From positions 15,268-79,267 of the forward strand of contig LSRX01001560.1 of assembly GCA_001939145.1 (NCBI GenBank): 64,000 bases of DNA. The letters are read 5' to 3'. Each line of letters starts with the position of its first letter. Within the stretch, counting starts at the first letter, position 1. This stretch comes from Symbiodinium microadriaticum (lineage: Eukaryota; Sar; Dinophyceae; Suessiales; Symbiodiniaceae). The notes beneath the pieces are model-generated. The model had not been told where the DNA came from, searched no databases, and saw only the letters and a program-made list of their open reading frames with translations. Made by a program: the position numbers and the translations under genes. Shown one piece after another: positions 1 through 9,980 of the stretch.

Positions 1-330
1 GAACTTTTAGAACTTTTAGAACTGTTAGAACTGTTAGAACTGTTAGAACTGTTAGAACTGTTAGAACTGTTAGAACTTTTAGATTGTTTAGATCTTTTGG
101 ACTTTTAGAACTTTTAGAGCTTTTAGAACTTTTAGAACTTTTAGAACTTTGAGAACTTTGAGAACTTTGAGAACTTTTAGAGCTTTTAGAACTTTTAGAA
201 CTTTTAGAACTTCTAGAACTTTTGGAACTTTTGGAACTTTTAGAATTTTTTGAACTTTCAGAACTTTTAGAACTTTTAAAACTTGTAGAACTTTCAGAAC
301 TTTTGTTGAAGTTATACAACTTTTCGAACT
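1..330. repeat. 9-bp tandem array (TTAGAACTK)
   Basis: Repeats of a 9-bp unit close to ttagaactt/ttagaactg fill the left edge and become degenerate after about position 250. Reading frames through it give Leu/Glu-rich or Val/Leu/Lys-rich products that follow from the 9-bp period, not from a gene. The array is cut by the window edge. Confidence 0.9.
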
Positions 331-610
331 TATATAGCTTGTTGAGGCCATGGAACGCCCACGCGCCCCAAATGCAGCGAACGCGTGTCCACGCGCCCCA
401 AATGCAACCAACCCCAAAATAATAAGTTTTCCCCAATATTCCTGTCTCCTAGTTTTAGCCTTGGCCCGCACTTGCGCGTGCCCTTGCGCGAGCACACAAA
501 TATGCAAAAATGTAATCGCATGACACGAAACTACCGGACGAATGCTTATACAACCGATGGCTATGTTTGAGCATGCTTTGAGCTGCATGGTGGCTGTAGC
601 AGTAGCAGTG

Positions 611-615
<5 letters not shown>

Positions 616-657
<42 letters not shown>

Positions 658-690
658 TGCTGTTGTTGTAGTTGTTGTTGTTGTTTTTTG
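616..690. repeat. TAG/GTA microsatellite grading into GTT
   Basis: About fourteen uninterrupted TAG triplets are followed by GTT/GTA variants. The sequence around it, 331-615 and 691-924, shows no recognisable gene. The poly-Val, poly-Tyr and poly-Gln reading frames here are repeat artefacts. Confidence 0.9.
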
Positions 691-924
691 TCACCCACTT
701 GGCACGACTGTGTCAGCACTGCGGGGCCACAACGTTCACGAGGTGGACAAAGAGGTGACTGAGCAAGCTCAAACAATACTAGTCTAAAGAACACCACCAG
801 TCAGAGCACCTCTTGTGGAAAAGCAGACTAACGCTTCTGTGTACAGCTCAAGCGCGTCTATGTAGCAAGTCATACTGTCTACGTGTGCGTGCCAGGTTCT
901 TCAGCTCACAGACCGGACACCAAA

Positions 925-1000
925 CAACTAGTAGCAGTAGTAGTAGTAGTAGTCGTAGTAGTAGTAGTAGTAGTAGCAGCAGCAGCAGCAGCAGCAGCAG

Positions 1001-1040
<40 letters not shown>

Positions 1041-1108
1041 CGTCGTCGTCGTCGTAGTAGTAGTAATAGTAGTAGTAGTATCAGTATTAGCATTAGTAGT
1101 AGTATTCA
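925..1108. repeat. TAG/AGC/CGT compound microsatellite beside the LINE-A 3' end
   Basis: TAG triplets with AGC and CGT interruptions run to about 1,108, then a short ATTC repeat leads into the LINE-A 3' flank. Read on the minus strand the element's tail goes GAAT-GAAT-GAAT and then (TAC)n. The same triplet family borders the 5' end of LINE-A at 7,735-7,955. Confidence 0.9.
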
Positions 1109-1310
1109 TTCATTCATTCAGCACGCACACCGAGTTCGATGATTCGCGACGGGAAAGGCAAAAGACCCTTAGGGATCCTCGGAGGCTCTGAGGCCTCACC
1201 GTGCAATTGACGGTCCTGGGTGGTCGGAAAGCTAAGAAATAATAAAGAATGAAAGATGAAGCAATCCAAAACTCTGCAATGACGAATACATTGCAGCTCT
1301 CGCACAAGAC

Positions 1311-2195
1311 TTAGTCCAGCTGCTGCAAGAAGTCCGATCCGAGACGTATCTCCGAAACCTCATCTGAGGAAGAAGCAATCGGACCAACATGCTGCCTTTC
1401 AGAAGCTGTACACTGACTCTCAAGCTGGGCATTCGAGGCCAAAGTGCATTCCCTCAGAGGTGTAGCCTCTGAGACCAATGCACCCAAGCCCTGACCCTCA
1501 GAAACGGTGCTCCCCAGAGGTGCGCCTTCCTCCTGTGACAGGGAGGGAGCCTGTGTAGTCCAGGGAGCCACGGTGCCGAGTCCTGCAGTTGAGACAAAGC
1601 CCGCCGCCATGTTCGGGCCAGCCACTCGTCCGACGTCCATGTCACATCGCCGGCTGTGGCTTCCATGTTGACAATAACTGCAGCAAGTTCTAAAACCATT
1701 TCCAACTGCCCGTTGACAATGCTCATTACGACAGATTCTATCAAACCGCCGAGGAGCGTAGCCTTCGCGCAGCAAAGTTCTCTGCAGTCTGCTGCAGCGT
1801 CTGTTGTGACTGACTCCATTCGTAGCCGAGCAGACGGAGCAACAGTGGCGATGCATGGAAAGCGGAAACAGAGCGCCGCACGGACAGCGTTTCAGCCCTG
1901 GACCCTCCAGGGAGGGAGTCACTTCACGCTGCAAGTCAGGCACCGTATTGCTGAAGGATGCCCGACCAGTGCTGCCAGAGTTGCTACGCGACATGGGCCT
2001 CGGTGATGACGCTGTCAGCAACTTGCAGGATGAATCCAGAAATGAAGCGCACTGTTGTGCATGCGGGCGCAGCGACTCAAGAGAAGGGCGCATGTCTGCA
2101 GATATTTTCCCCGCACAATGCCGCAAGAACTCATAACATCCTGACCAGGCACCAGAGTGCAGTGGCAAAACAGCTGCTAGCCCTCGGCCATACAC
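1311..2195 (-). CDS. LINE-A: ORF with two CC-x2-C...SH-x-RC zinc-binding-like repeats
   Basis: 294 codons. Two copies of a Cys/His motif lie at about residues 104-134 (CPCG, then CCSVC...SHNRRC) and 155-184 (CRNEHC, then CCSYC...SHSRRC). The spacing suggests a duplicated zinc-binding module, plausibly for nucleic acid. The remainder is Ser/Gly/Gln-rich and low in complexity. It is the last ORF before the 3' flank and microsatellite. I cannot name the family. Confidence 0.5.
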   Translation of the reverse strand: MYGRGLAAVLPLHSGAWSGCYEFLRHCAGKISADMRPSLESLRPHAQQCASFLDSSCKLLTASSPRPMSRSNSGSTGRASFSNTVPDLQREVTPSLEGPGLKRCPCGALFPLSMHRHCCSVCSATNGVSHNRRCSRLQRTLLREGYAPRRFDRICRNEHCQRAVGNGFRTCCSYCQHGSHSRRCDMDVGRVAGPNMAAGFVSTAGLGTVAPWTTQAPSLSQEEGAPLGSTVSEGQGLGALVSEATPLRECTLASNAQLESQCTASERQHVGPIASSSDEVSEIRLGSDFLQQLD

Positions 2196-2235
2196 GCAAG
2201 CAGCGCTGACTCAAAAGCAGAGACAAGCCCTGAAG

Positions 2236-3144
2236 CTAGTCAGCCCTTCGAGGCATCTGAAAACCTAACTGAACAAGAGTGCGCACATCGGTCTCTGAGA
2301 GATGTCGAAACTGCCCTATTGTGTATGCAGCAATGACAAAGCGGTCACCAGCAGTCCACGGCTTGACACAGTGCAACTGCGTCGAGGCCTGAAACAACAA
2401 GCAGCGCATGCTCGTTTTGTGAAGCTGTCCGGGGAACAGGTGCTGGTTATGCTCCTCATAGACCGTGCCTTCTGGGTTCTGTATCCAAATCTGACCATCA
2501 TGAAAGTGACTAATACCCAACAAAAGGGTGGGCAAGCGCGCATTCTGACCATCCACATGCATCGGCACCTGACTGTTGAGGGTAATAACCAATGTCGTCC
2601 AGACATGCTCAGGCCGTAAAAGTCTGACAAGACCATTCAGCAGAACACAAACCGAACGACTATCGGCCGTCATGTTGCACATGCCACAGAACGAGTGATG
2701 TCCATACGCACCCAATCGCACTACCCGCAGTTCAGCAGTATTGCTCAATCGCTTTTCAGCACGAAAGGGGAGAAGCGCAATGACCTGTCGCGACGCTCCC
2801 CAGAGTGAGCCCATTCCCTCACACAGGAGCTCCTCCGCCAACGAGTTGGCGGGACTCCCTGTCTCTGGAGCATCCATCAACTGTGGGGGAAAAACGGAGC
2901 ATCGGACTCCTGGCACCTGTTGGCAGAGAGAGTCTGCGTACGCCACAAGTTTGGTAAAATTGGCTTCTTCAAGAACCGTCCTGGCATAGGCAAGGATGTC
3001 GTTGTACAAAGCCATGGATAGTGAAGGCGGCAACTGGTGCCCAGTCTGCTCCCTATGGAGCTCACGAAAGGCCTCCAAAGCTGCATACTCCATTATAAAG
3101 TGCGTCCCTATATACCTGGTCAGGCAGCGGAAGGTGCAGCACAT
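2236..3144 (-). CDS. LINE-A: 2OG-Fe(II)-oxygenase-like ORF
   Basis: 302 codons. The C-terminal half has the layout of a double-stranded beta-helix dioxygenase. An HxD pair lies in MHVDGQN (His196, Asp198), then LLLGISHFHDGQIWI, then a distal His258 in LHCVKPW and Arg268 in GDRFVIAAYT, as expected for the iron ligands and the 2-oxoglutarate-binding Arg. The N-terminal half is helical and not recognised. A similar domain occurs independently at 27,271-27,885. The substrate is unknown. The bases between this ORF and the USP-like segment (3,145-3,539) show no domain I recognise. Confidence 0.55.
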   Translation of the reverse strand: MCCTFRCLTRYIGTHFIMEYAALEAFRELHREQTGHQLPPSLSMALYNDILAYARTVLEEANFTKLVAYADSLCQQVPGVRCSVFPPQLMDAPETGSPANSLAEELLCEGMGSLWGASRQVIALLPFRAEKRLSNTAELRVVRLGAYGHHSFCGMCNMTADSRSVCVLLNGLVRLLRPEHVWTTLVITLNSQVPMHVDGQNARLPTLLLGISHFHDGQIWIQNPEGTVYEEHNQHLFPGQLHKTSMRCLLFQASTQLHCVKPWTAGDRFVIAAYTIGQFRHLSETDVRTLVQLGFQMPRRAD

Positions 3145-3539
3145 CAGAGCCAGCCATGTCAGGCTGCAGGCCTAGAACTACAATGGACTAGAGGGCTAAA
3201 CCAAAGGGGCATCGGGCAGGACCAGACGTGTAGACTCTTGCACAAGGCACGGTGCACTCAGCGGGGTTTGCCCTCTGAGGCTTGCACTCGTAGAGTGCTG
3301 GCACGTCAATGGGAGAAGGTTCTAGTGACAGCTTTGAGAATGCAGCTGCGCAGTGTGCAGTGCGTAGGTGGCAACAATATGACAGTGACAGAGTCTTGCG
3401 GCAGAGACATTAACTGAGCTGTACATGAATCAAAAGCAACGCAAAAGAAAACTAAGCTTTGGGTATTTCTTGAAGAGGGATTGAGCGCGTCCACTCGTGC
3501 ACATCGGCCTGGTAGCGCGCTAGAACGCCCCAAAACATG

Positions 3540-4040
3540 CTACTGCCCCGGGTCAAACACCAAGCCTATCAAGTAACAATTACTTGTTAGCATAGTGCTG
3601 TCAGCGGATGTGGCCCGGCGTGGCTTGCTGTTATCATTGAGAACAAAGTTGCTCCATGTGAGTGGAGCAGCTTCTGCTCCTTTACCCTCCGCTTTGGGCA
3701 CACAGACCACGGCTTGATAGTGGCCAGTATTCACATGCTCTCCCAGGTGACATATGACATACACAACCCGAAAGTACTCAAAGCGGGTCCGCACTCCTAC
3801 GGAGTCACAGAAAAACGGAAACGCAAGGCGCTCACCTGGAGTCCAGCGGATGGGAGCGGCATCCTTGACATTGGCGCCATCACAGACCGCGTACCGTTTA
3901 AGCTGCAACATGAGCAGGCCCCGATGGCAGGACAAAGCATGCACACTGTGTTGCTCATGCCATGCATGAATTGCTTCTTGAAGTCCAGGTCCTGGAAGAT
4001 CCAGGAGGATCCTGCCCACATGAAACGCTAGTCTTAGCAT
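3540..4040 (-). CDS. LINE-A: ubiquitin-specific-protease-like segment
   Basis: 166 codons. The sequence resembles the C-terminal half of USP/UCH deubiquitinases: LQLKRY near residue 45, then LGEHVNTGHYQAVV (the GHY box with the expected catalytic His), then FVLNDNS and SNCYLIGLVF matching the usual W..fnD and aYll.Y ends of the fold. I do not see the USP Cys box (G..N.GNTCY..s) in this frame or in the preceding one, so the segment may be a truncated or non-catalytic USP fold. It is separated from the zinc fingers by a frame change near 4,040. The family assignment is by eye and moderate. Confidence 0.55.
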   Translation of the reverse strand: MLRLAFHVGRILLDLPGPGLQEAIHAWHEQHSVHALSCHRGLLMLQLKRYAVCDGANVKDAAPIRWTPGERLAFPFFCDSVGVRTRFEYFRVVYVICHLGEHVNTGHYQAVVCVPKAEGKGAEAAPLTWSNFVLNDNSKPRRATSADSTMLTSNCYLIGLVFDPGQ

Positions 4041-5310
4041 CCTCCTCTACACACGGCTTGACCATTGGCCGCTGCAAGCAGGAACCACGCAGATGCTTCT
4101 TAAGTCCATCAACTCTGGTGAACTTTTTCAGGCAATGAGCACACTGAGGCATGCCATCGACAGAGTTTTGTACATACTCTTGTGGACCAGGTTTGGGAGT
4201 CTTAACATACTGATGCTTTCTAGCCTGGTGTGAGCGCAGCAGTCGCAGGTCTGGAAAATATAAACCACAGACGTCACATGCAACAGGATTGCATTCCTCA
4301 AGGCTGATGAGTGCTGCTGACGCGCCCGTCTGAGAAGCGGGGACTGCAAGGTTTTCCAGGCTGTCTAGGATATGGCGAAACCCCTCTTTACTGTCCGGGC
4401 TCTGACATGAGCCGATACGTTTCCGCAGCATTTTCTTGAAGACATCAGCCGGACTGAGCAGTTTGAGTCGAGCTCGAAGCGCCGTCGTGCTCTCGTGCGT
4501 AATGTGTGCGGGGCTGCGGGAGATGGCACGCAGATATCTAGAGTCACGCTGATCCAAGAGGCGAAGCATGTTGGGCGTGAAGCCTACGGCATGCTGTCCA
4601 TAAAACATGGAGCTTCGGACGCACGACGCATAGAGCAAGACTCGTGTACGGAGGCCAAGGCCTGAGGTATGCAATACCTTTAAAAGGCGCTGTCTGATGC
4701 CTCCCGCGAGCTGCATGCGAAGTTTGCACGTGCGCTGCACATAATTATCAAGGGAAACCACAATGCCAAGGTATTTAGCGCTAACAACATGCGGAATGTC
4801 AATGGGATGAGCAGGGCTGCCAAATCTGATGATGTATCCCTGCCCACTTCGCATGCGTTTGCGCTGCAGCCAGCGCTTTGCAACACCCCCTCTGAGCACC
4901 AGTATGAGCCGGGATTTGGCTGCATTCACCTGCATCCCTAGTTCATGGAAAAGCTCAAAAGTAACCCTAACACACTTTTGAAGAAACCGGAGGTCATGTT
5001 CGAATTCCACTTTCCATTGCAACATGGTGTCGTCTGCGAATAGAGTGATAAACTGCTCGGCCCACTCAACACTTGTGCGCAGACAGAGTTGCTCGTAGAA
5101 GAATCCGGTGAAGGTCGAAAACAGGAGAGGGGACAGGGCACAGCCCTGACACACTCCAAGTTGCATCCATCGCAAATCGCCCCTGAAATTTATTATGTCG
5201 AATCCCATAATGACACTGCTCATGCAACTCGAGCACAATGCGACACAGGGCGTCTGGCACTGATGCCGCACGCAGAGACTTCCACAAAGCCCAGCGTGGC
5301 AGCATATCAA
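3955..5310 (-). pseudogene. LINE-A: C-terminal reverse transcriptase and C2H2-type zinc fingers
   Basis: 451 codons that continue the RT after a second frameshift near 5,165-5,200. Motif B (GVCQGCALSPLLF, residues 52-64) and the catalytic motif FADD (residues 91-94) are present, followed by the RT thumb. Two finger-like units follow: CDVC (345-348) with His361/His366, and CAHC (390-393) with His406 and Cys411. Such fingers in LINEs usually bind nucleic acid. The frame ends at 3,955, where the next domain continues in a different frame, giving a third break near 4,040. The initial Met is not a true start, since the polypeptide would continue from upstream. Confidence 0.8.
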
Positions 5311-5331
5311 CCGCGCGGCTGAGATCTAGGC

Positions 5332-7683
5332 TCAGAAGAGCCCCTCCGGTGCACTGGGGTACAGGCTGGCATTGCCGTCTAGTGTGAACAGTGGTGCGGG
5401 TTCTATGAAGGAGGTCCTTAATAGCAGAATAGAGTCACACACCCTACAAACCCTAAGGACAGCTTCGTCAATTGATCTACCAGGAATATAGGCATATTGG
5501 GGTTTACCATCCATCCAGGGAATAATGTAGGGGGCGAGTTTTTCTCTAAGGACGCAGGCGAGGATCTTAGAGCAGGGATCCTGCAATCCTAATGGCCTTA
5601 AATCCTGTGGTCGCTTGGACGGACGTCCAGGCTTGGGCAGTAGTGCCAGTTGACAGTCCGTGGCTTCCACCGGAAGAGGCTTGTGCTGCGCCCTGCAATG
5701 CGCAAGATGTTGCACAAAGTATTCAGCAAAGGGTTTGGGTGAGGTCTGCCAGACTTCGGCAGCAGGGCTTTGCACAGGAACCGCCTTACGGGGTTTGAGA
5801 CTACCTATCGCAGCTTCCACCTCTTCCGGAGTAACCGCAAAGGCTTCAAGGCGTGGCCCGAGATCAAAGCAGTCAGCACGAGCGAAGGCATTGCGAAAGT
5901 ACTGGTAAATCTCCTCGAACTGCTGCATTTGCGTGAGAACCTCCCCACTGCTAGACCGAATCCTAACTGGCTCATATCTACGCTTGGGTGCCAATTGCTG
6001 AACTACCCTGTAGATGTCACGCATGTCATGACGCTCGGCTGCTTGACTTGCACGCTGTACGAGAGCCTCAATTCTTTGCCGCCTTGCAGTACGTCCAGCC
6101 CTCCTGACAGACCTCCAAGCCTGCATAAAGCGTATGTATCGTCTCCAGGCAGCAAAGATTTGAAGGAAGGACGTGCCAGGACGACGCGCCCTCAGCGCTC
6201 TGTGCAACGCCCACATATGGCTTATGTTTCCTCTCACCTCCGCTGCAGCTCCTGCCCGTTGAGTTCTACGAGCTCGGGGGGGAAATGCATCACGACACAG
6301 TTGCAGTAGAGTAATGTTAAGCGTACTGATGGTCGTAGTCAACTGTGCACCCGTGACAGCAACCGTCACGCGCTCCTGAAACGCGCGGTAATGATCAGTG
6401 GTGTGCTCTTGGTGCCAGCGCATGTCCTCCTTCGAATACGCAATCACTCTAGGAACCGCACGAACTTGCTGCTCCAGCCTCCAACCTGCAACCTTCGGAA
6501 TGCTGCACTCCAGCATGTAATGCTTGGGTCCTTGTCTCCAGGGCGTGAGATCCGTTCCAACAGGTTGTGACCGTCTGGATTGCGAGTCCGCAGCATGCTT
6601 CCGAACCAGGAAGTAATCCAACTGAGAACGATGCTGTCCATTCCGAAACGTCGCACACTTGCCAGCCCGAGAAGTGCCCCACGTGTTCAAAGCACAAAGC
6701 TGGTGTTCCACTAGGATAGACATAAGTTCCTCCTCAACCGGATGGCCCTCCAACTTAAGCAGACCCCTACCAACCAAATTAGTGTGAGCCCTCAAGCTGG
6801 AATTCAGATCACCACCAAGCAGCAAGAGGTTCCTCCTGGGTATGCTGTGTAGCGCTCGCCCCAGGATCTGCCAGACACGTTCCCTTTTGGACTGCTTGTC
6901 CTCACTAGGATTGCGCTCCCTGACCCACTGATACACATTCAGCATATCCAGGTTAAGCAGAGGAGTCTCAGCCCGAACCTGTAGTACACGCCCAGGCAAC
7001 CATTCACAGTACGTCAGGTCAGCCGACTGTGCAAGACGGTGCGAAATGGCTATAGCTACGCCCGCGTATCTGTTTCCTGGTTCAGGAGAGGAAATAAAGG
7101 TCCACCCCTCGATACTCCACTGCGCAGCTTGCCTGCCCATACCAAAATGTGTTTCTTGTATGAAAAGCGCATCCAGTGCTGTCTGCTGCGTCAACCAATC
7201 GCACAAAACATCATATGCGTCCGAGGTACAGCCCCCCATATTCCAAGTGGCGACCTTCAATCGCGACTGGTGCTTTCCAGCATCTGGCCGTACTGCTGAC
7301 ATCTGGCATCCACGCTCGGAGGTCGTAGTAGCTTGAACGCGCATGCCCTGCAAACTCTGTACGCTATGAAGCCGTCCCCTGTACATGGTTTGTCCGTGCT
7401 CCACAGCTCGCCGCTGCGCTCTGCAAAAAGCTCGCTTTCTAGCGTTGGTAATAATAAAACTATTCCCCCCAGAAGATTTCGCCCTCAAAATGAGAGCTCT
7501 CGGGCGACTGTTGGCTGTTCGCCCAACCCTCGGGTCTACCACTGCGGAAGCGTCGTTCCTGTTGGCATTCTCCATCGCCAGTGGTGGCTGGACTTGGGAC
7601 CAGCCCGGCTGTGGTATTGTCAGTGCAGAGGCCACTGTCAGCAGTATAATACGCACCAGCACAGCTCCAAGCAGAACACCCAT
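5332..7683 (-). pseudogene. LINE-A ORF: AP-endonuclease and N-terminal part of reverse transcriptase
   Basis: 783 codons. After a hydrophobic start and an Arg-rich linker comes an endonuclease/exonuclease/phosphatase domain at about residues 142-375, with the family signatures ATWNMGG, LFIQETH, GGDLNSSL and SQLDYFLVR. This domain nicks target DNA to prime reverse transcription. Residues from about 690 match the RT fingers (LLPKPGRPSKRPQDLRPLGL, then YAYIPGRSIDEA). The frame then stops at 5,332. RT motif A (LLSLDLSRAVDMLPR) continues in another frame over about 5,290-5,345, so a frameshift lies around 5,400-5,450. The endonuclease looks intact; the RT part is broken. Confidence 0.85.
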
Positions 7684-7734
7684 GGTGTGAACCTGAACCT
7701 AGCTGACAGCTTCGTCTTCAGCCGAGACCCTTAT

Positions 7735-7767
<33 letters not shown>

Positions 7768-7955
7768 CAGTAGTAGTAGTAGTAGTAGTAGTTGTTGTTG
7801 TTGTGGTAGTAGTATTCGTAATTGTAGTCGTAATCGTAGTCGTACTAGTAGTAGCAGTAGTCGTCGTCGTCGTAGTAGTAGTCGTCGTCGTAGTCGTAGT
7901 CGTAGTCGTAGTAGTGGTGGTAGCAGTAGTAGTAGTTGTTGTTGTTGTTGTAGGG
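7735..7955. repeat. TAG/CGT/GTT microsatellite at the LINE-A 5' end
   Basis: TAG triplets with CGT and GTT variants immediately precede (in element orientation) the first bases of LINE-A. The repeat unit is the same triplet family as at the 3' end of the element. 7,956-8,606 beyond it holds no gene I can support. Confidence 0.9.
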
Positions 7956-8606
7956 ACGGTGGTTGAAAGGCTGACCGTCGTCAAGCCATTTCTAAAAGAG
8001 TCGTGCCAAAGACATCCCCGAGAGCAGAGTGGGCCAAGACCTTCAAACCGCTGTGCGTGCTTGCGTGCGCCTTGCACCAAGTTTGGTCTGTGTGTTGAAA
8101 TTTTTGGAGTGGCTATACGTACTCACCATGCAGCTGTTGTGTGACAGTCTTTCTCAAATGTCCGCATTATGCACATAGGACGTCCCTAGCTTTAGACCTT
8201 GCGCTTCCCTTGGTCCGCGATTGCGCGCACCTTGCGCCGCGGCCTTTTCGCCTCCTCTATCATGTTCAGATTCAGCGCCTAATAAAAAACAAAGCATTGG
8301 TTTTCGGGCGCAGCATCAGGGGCAGAATCAGCAAGCAGGCCGGATGCAAGTCATCAACGGCACAGTCGCAGTCAGCAAACCCCAGAGCCACTATCGGAGG
8401 AGCCCCAGCACGAAACTGCAAACACCAAGGAAGTGCTACGTGCGGCTGCTTGCTTTTGACTCGGGGCCAACCCGTTTGCGACAGGCAGCTGTTGGTTTTC
8501 TGACTCGATTTGCAGATAATCGCCCGGATTTGCTGACACAAGCTACTCTGAATGAAGATGGAAGGCACACGACGAGTGGAATCAGAAGTACAGCAACAAG
8601 CATCAT

Positions 8607-9980
8607 TCATGCCAACTCTGATGCTTCCGCCACGCCACCCATGCTCTTGGCAAAGTCACCCAATGACTTTAAGCATTCCTTGGCCTGCTCTGAGTCCTGA
8701 GCATCTCAAGCGCTTCCGGACCGAAGCAGAGTTTAAGGAGCGTCGGTCCGGGTCCAAGGAGTTGTACTGTGCCACCTTCACCATCAGCTCAGCAACCTGC
8801 ATCGAGTGAATCTCAAACACTCAAAAGATCAGCAAAAGAAAAGCCGAGTCTCGACTGCTACTGAATTTGGCATAGCGCCCTGCCTGCTTGCGGAACTTGA
8901 AATTGATCCTGCAGCGACACATCGAGCACCCGAATCACCGGGATACGACACTTCTGCTGCCCAAGTGTCTGCTTGGTCTGGCCGAAATCAATCAATGCTA
9001 TCGAACCGTCCGGCCTCTCAAGCAGCCCCACCAGCAAACGAGACCAAGAAGATCCGGTTCATGGTAACTACGCCTGCTCATCGGACAGTGCACCCAAATG
9101 CCTGATGAAGATGTTGCCAGGATGTGGGTCGGCATGGAAGAACCCCTCCTCAAACACCATGACCCCAAAGGCTTCTGTGAGTGCAGAAAGGAGCTTTCGC
9201 CCAAATACCTTGCAGGGACGTCTGCGAAAAGCCCAGCATCCCGTGTGAAACAGATTCGAAAATCGTCTCCCAATTCTCCCAAATACCCAGCTGCCCACTT
9301 TCCTGCCTGCTCGGCTAAGGAACCCGGCTCAATCTCAATGCCACGTCGCTTCAATTCTTCCCGCAGCTGTGACAGTGGCGCTCCAGGAATAAAATCCATG
9401 CAGAGAACTCGCTTTGAGGTCAGGCCTGGGATACTCCTGGGCACTTGGACAGGAGGGCGGCGTCTATTCCGGTCCAAGGCGTCGGCAATCCGATCCATTC
9501 CGTTTGCCTCTGCCATAAAATTGAACTCATCCTGCAGTTGCTCTTCAAGCTCGCTGCATACGAGGTAGTAGTCGACTGGAAAGATCTCGCGCGTAACCAT
9601 CGAGAATTGCTTAATCACACCTATATCGCTCATGAGCCGTCGCTCTACGTTCGGCCGTTGAACTTTCACCGCAACCTCTCGGCCACCACGGAGCCGTGCC
9701 CGGTGCACCTGCGCAATGGATGCGCTGCCGAGTGGCCGCTCGTCGAAGCTCTCGAAGACCTCCGTTAGGGGTAAGCCACCCAACAACTCGTCTTCAACGA
9801 CTTTGCGGATGACGGGGAAAGGCAGGGGATTCACCTTAGCTCAAGCAGCACTACCTATCTGACAGTCTCTGCATGGCTCCCGTCTTTTCCAAGCTGCCGA
9901 ATCAATCATTGATGCACACTGACGAGAGTATTCCTGTGGGAATAGGTCACTCCGTGTCGCAATCAGTTGTCCAACTTTCC
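8607..9980 (-). CDS. ABC1/UbiB/ADCK-family atypical kinase (multi-exon, 5' end not found)
   Basis: Exons on the minus strand spell the family's motifs in order: KVGQ...ATRSDLFPQEY (about 9,980-9,922); PLGSASIAQVHRA, VAVKVQRP and EEQLQDEFNFMAEAN (9,836-9,307); FHADPHPGN, the catalytic loop (9,208-9,102); LIDFGQTK, the DFG metal site (from 9,014); VAELMVKVAQYNSLDPD (from 8,796). A last possible exon ends at a stop at 8,607. The joins 9,307/9,208 and 9,102/9,014 keep frame exactly and use GC donors with AG acceptors. These kinases act on coenzyme Q or plastid lipids in mitochondria and plastids. The first exons and targeting peptide were not found upstream, and the piece between KVGQ and NPLPF is not resolved. 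Confidence 0.85.

Larger units (their letters stand above)
1109..7734 (-). mobile_element. LINE-A: non-LTR retrotransposon with extra C-terminal enzyme-like domains
   Basis: A minus-strand element of about 6.6 kb. In order from its 5' end it carries: AP-endonuclease, reverse transcriptase, two C2H2-type fingers, a ubiquitin-specific-protease-like segment, a 2OG-Fe(II)-oxygenase-like ORF and a Cys/His-rich ORF. Endonuclease plus RT without LTRs defines a non-LTR retrotransposon. The limits are inferred from the TAG/CTA microsatellites on both sides; I see no clear target-site duplication. The RT frame is broken in at least two places and the USP-like segment is in another frame, so this copy is probably inactive, though individual ORFs remain long. 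That the last two ORFs belong to the element rests on same-strand collinearity and the flanking repeats. Confidence 0.8.

Noticed and set aside
542-1142. Poly-Val, poly-Ser, poly-Tyr, poly-Thr ORFs
   Set aside because: They are translations of the TAG/GTA microsatellites in different frames.
1656-2209. Plus-strand ORFs opposite the LINE-A Cys/His ORF
   Set aside because: Shadows of the minus-strand ORF; no motif of their own.
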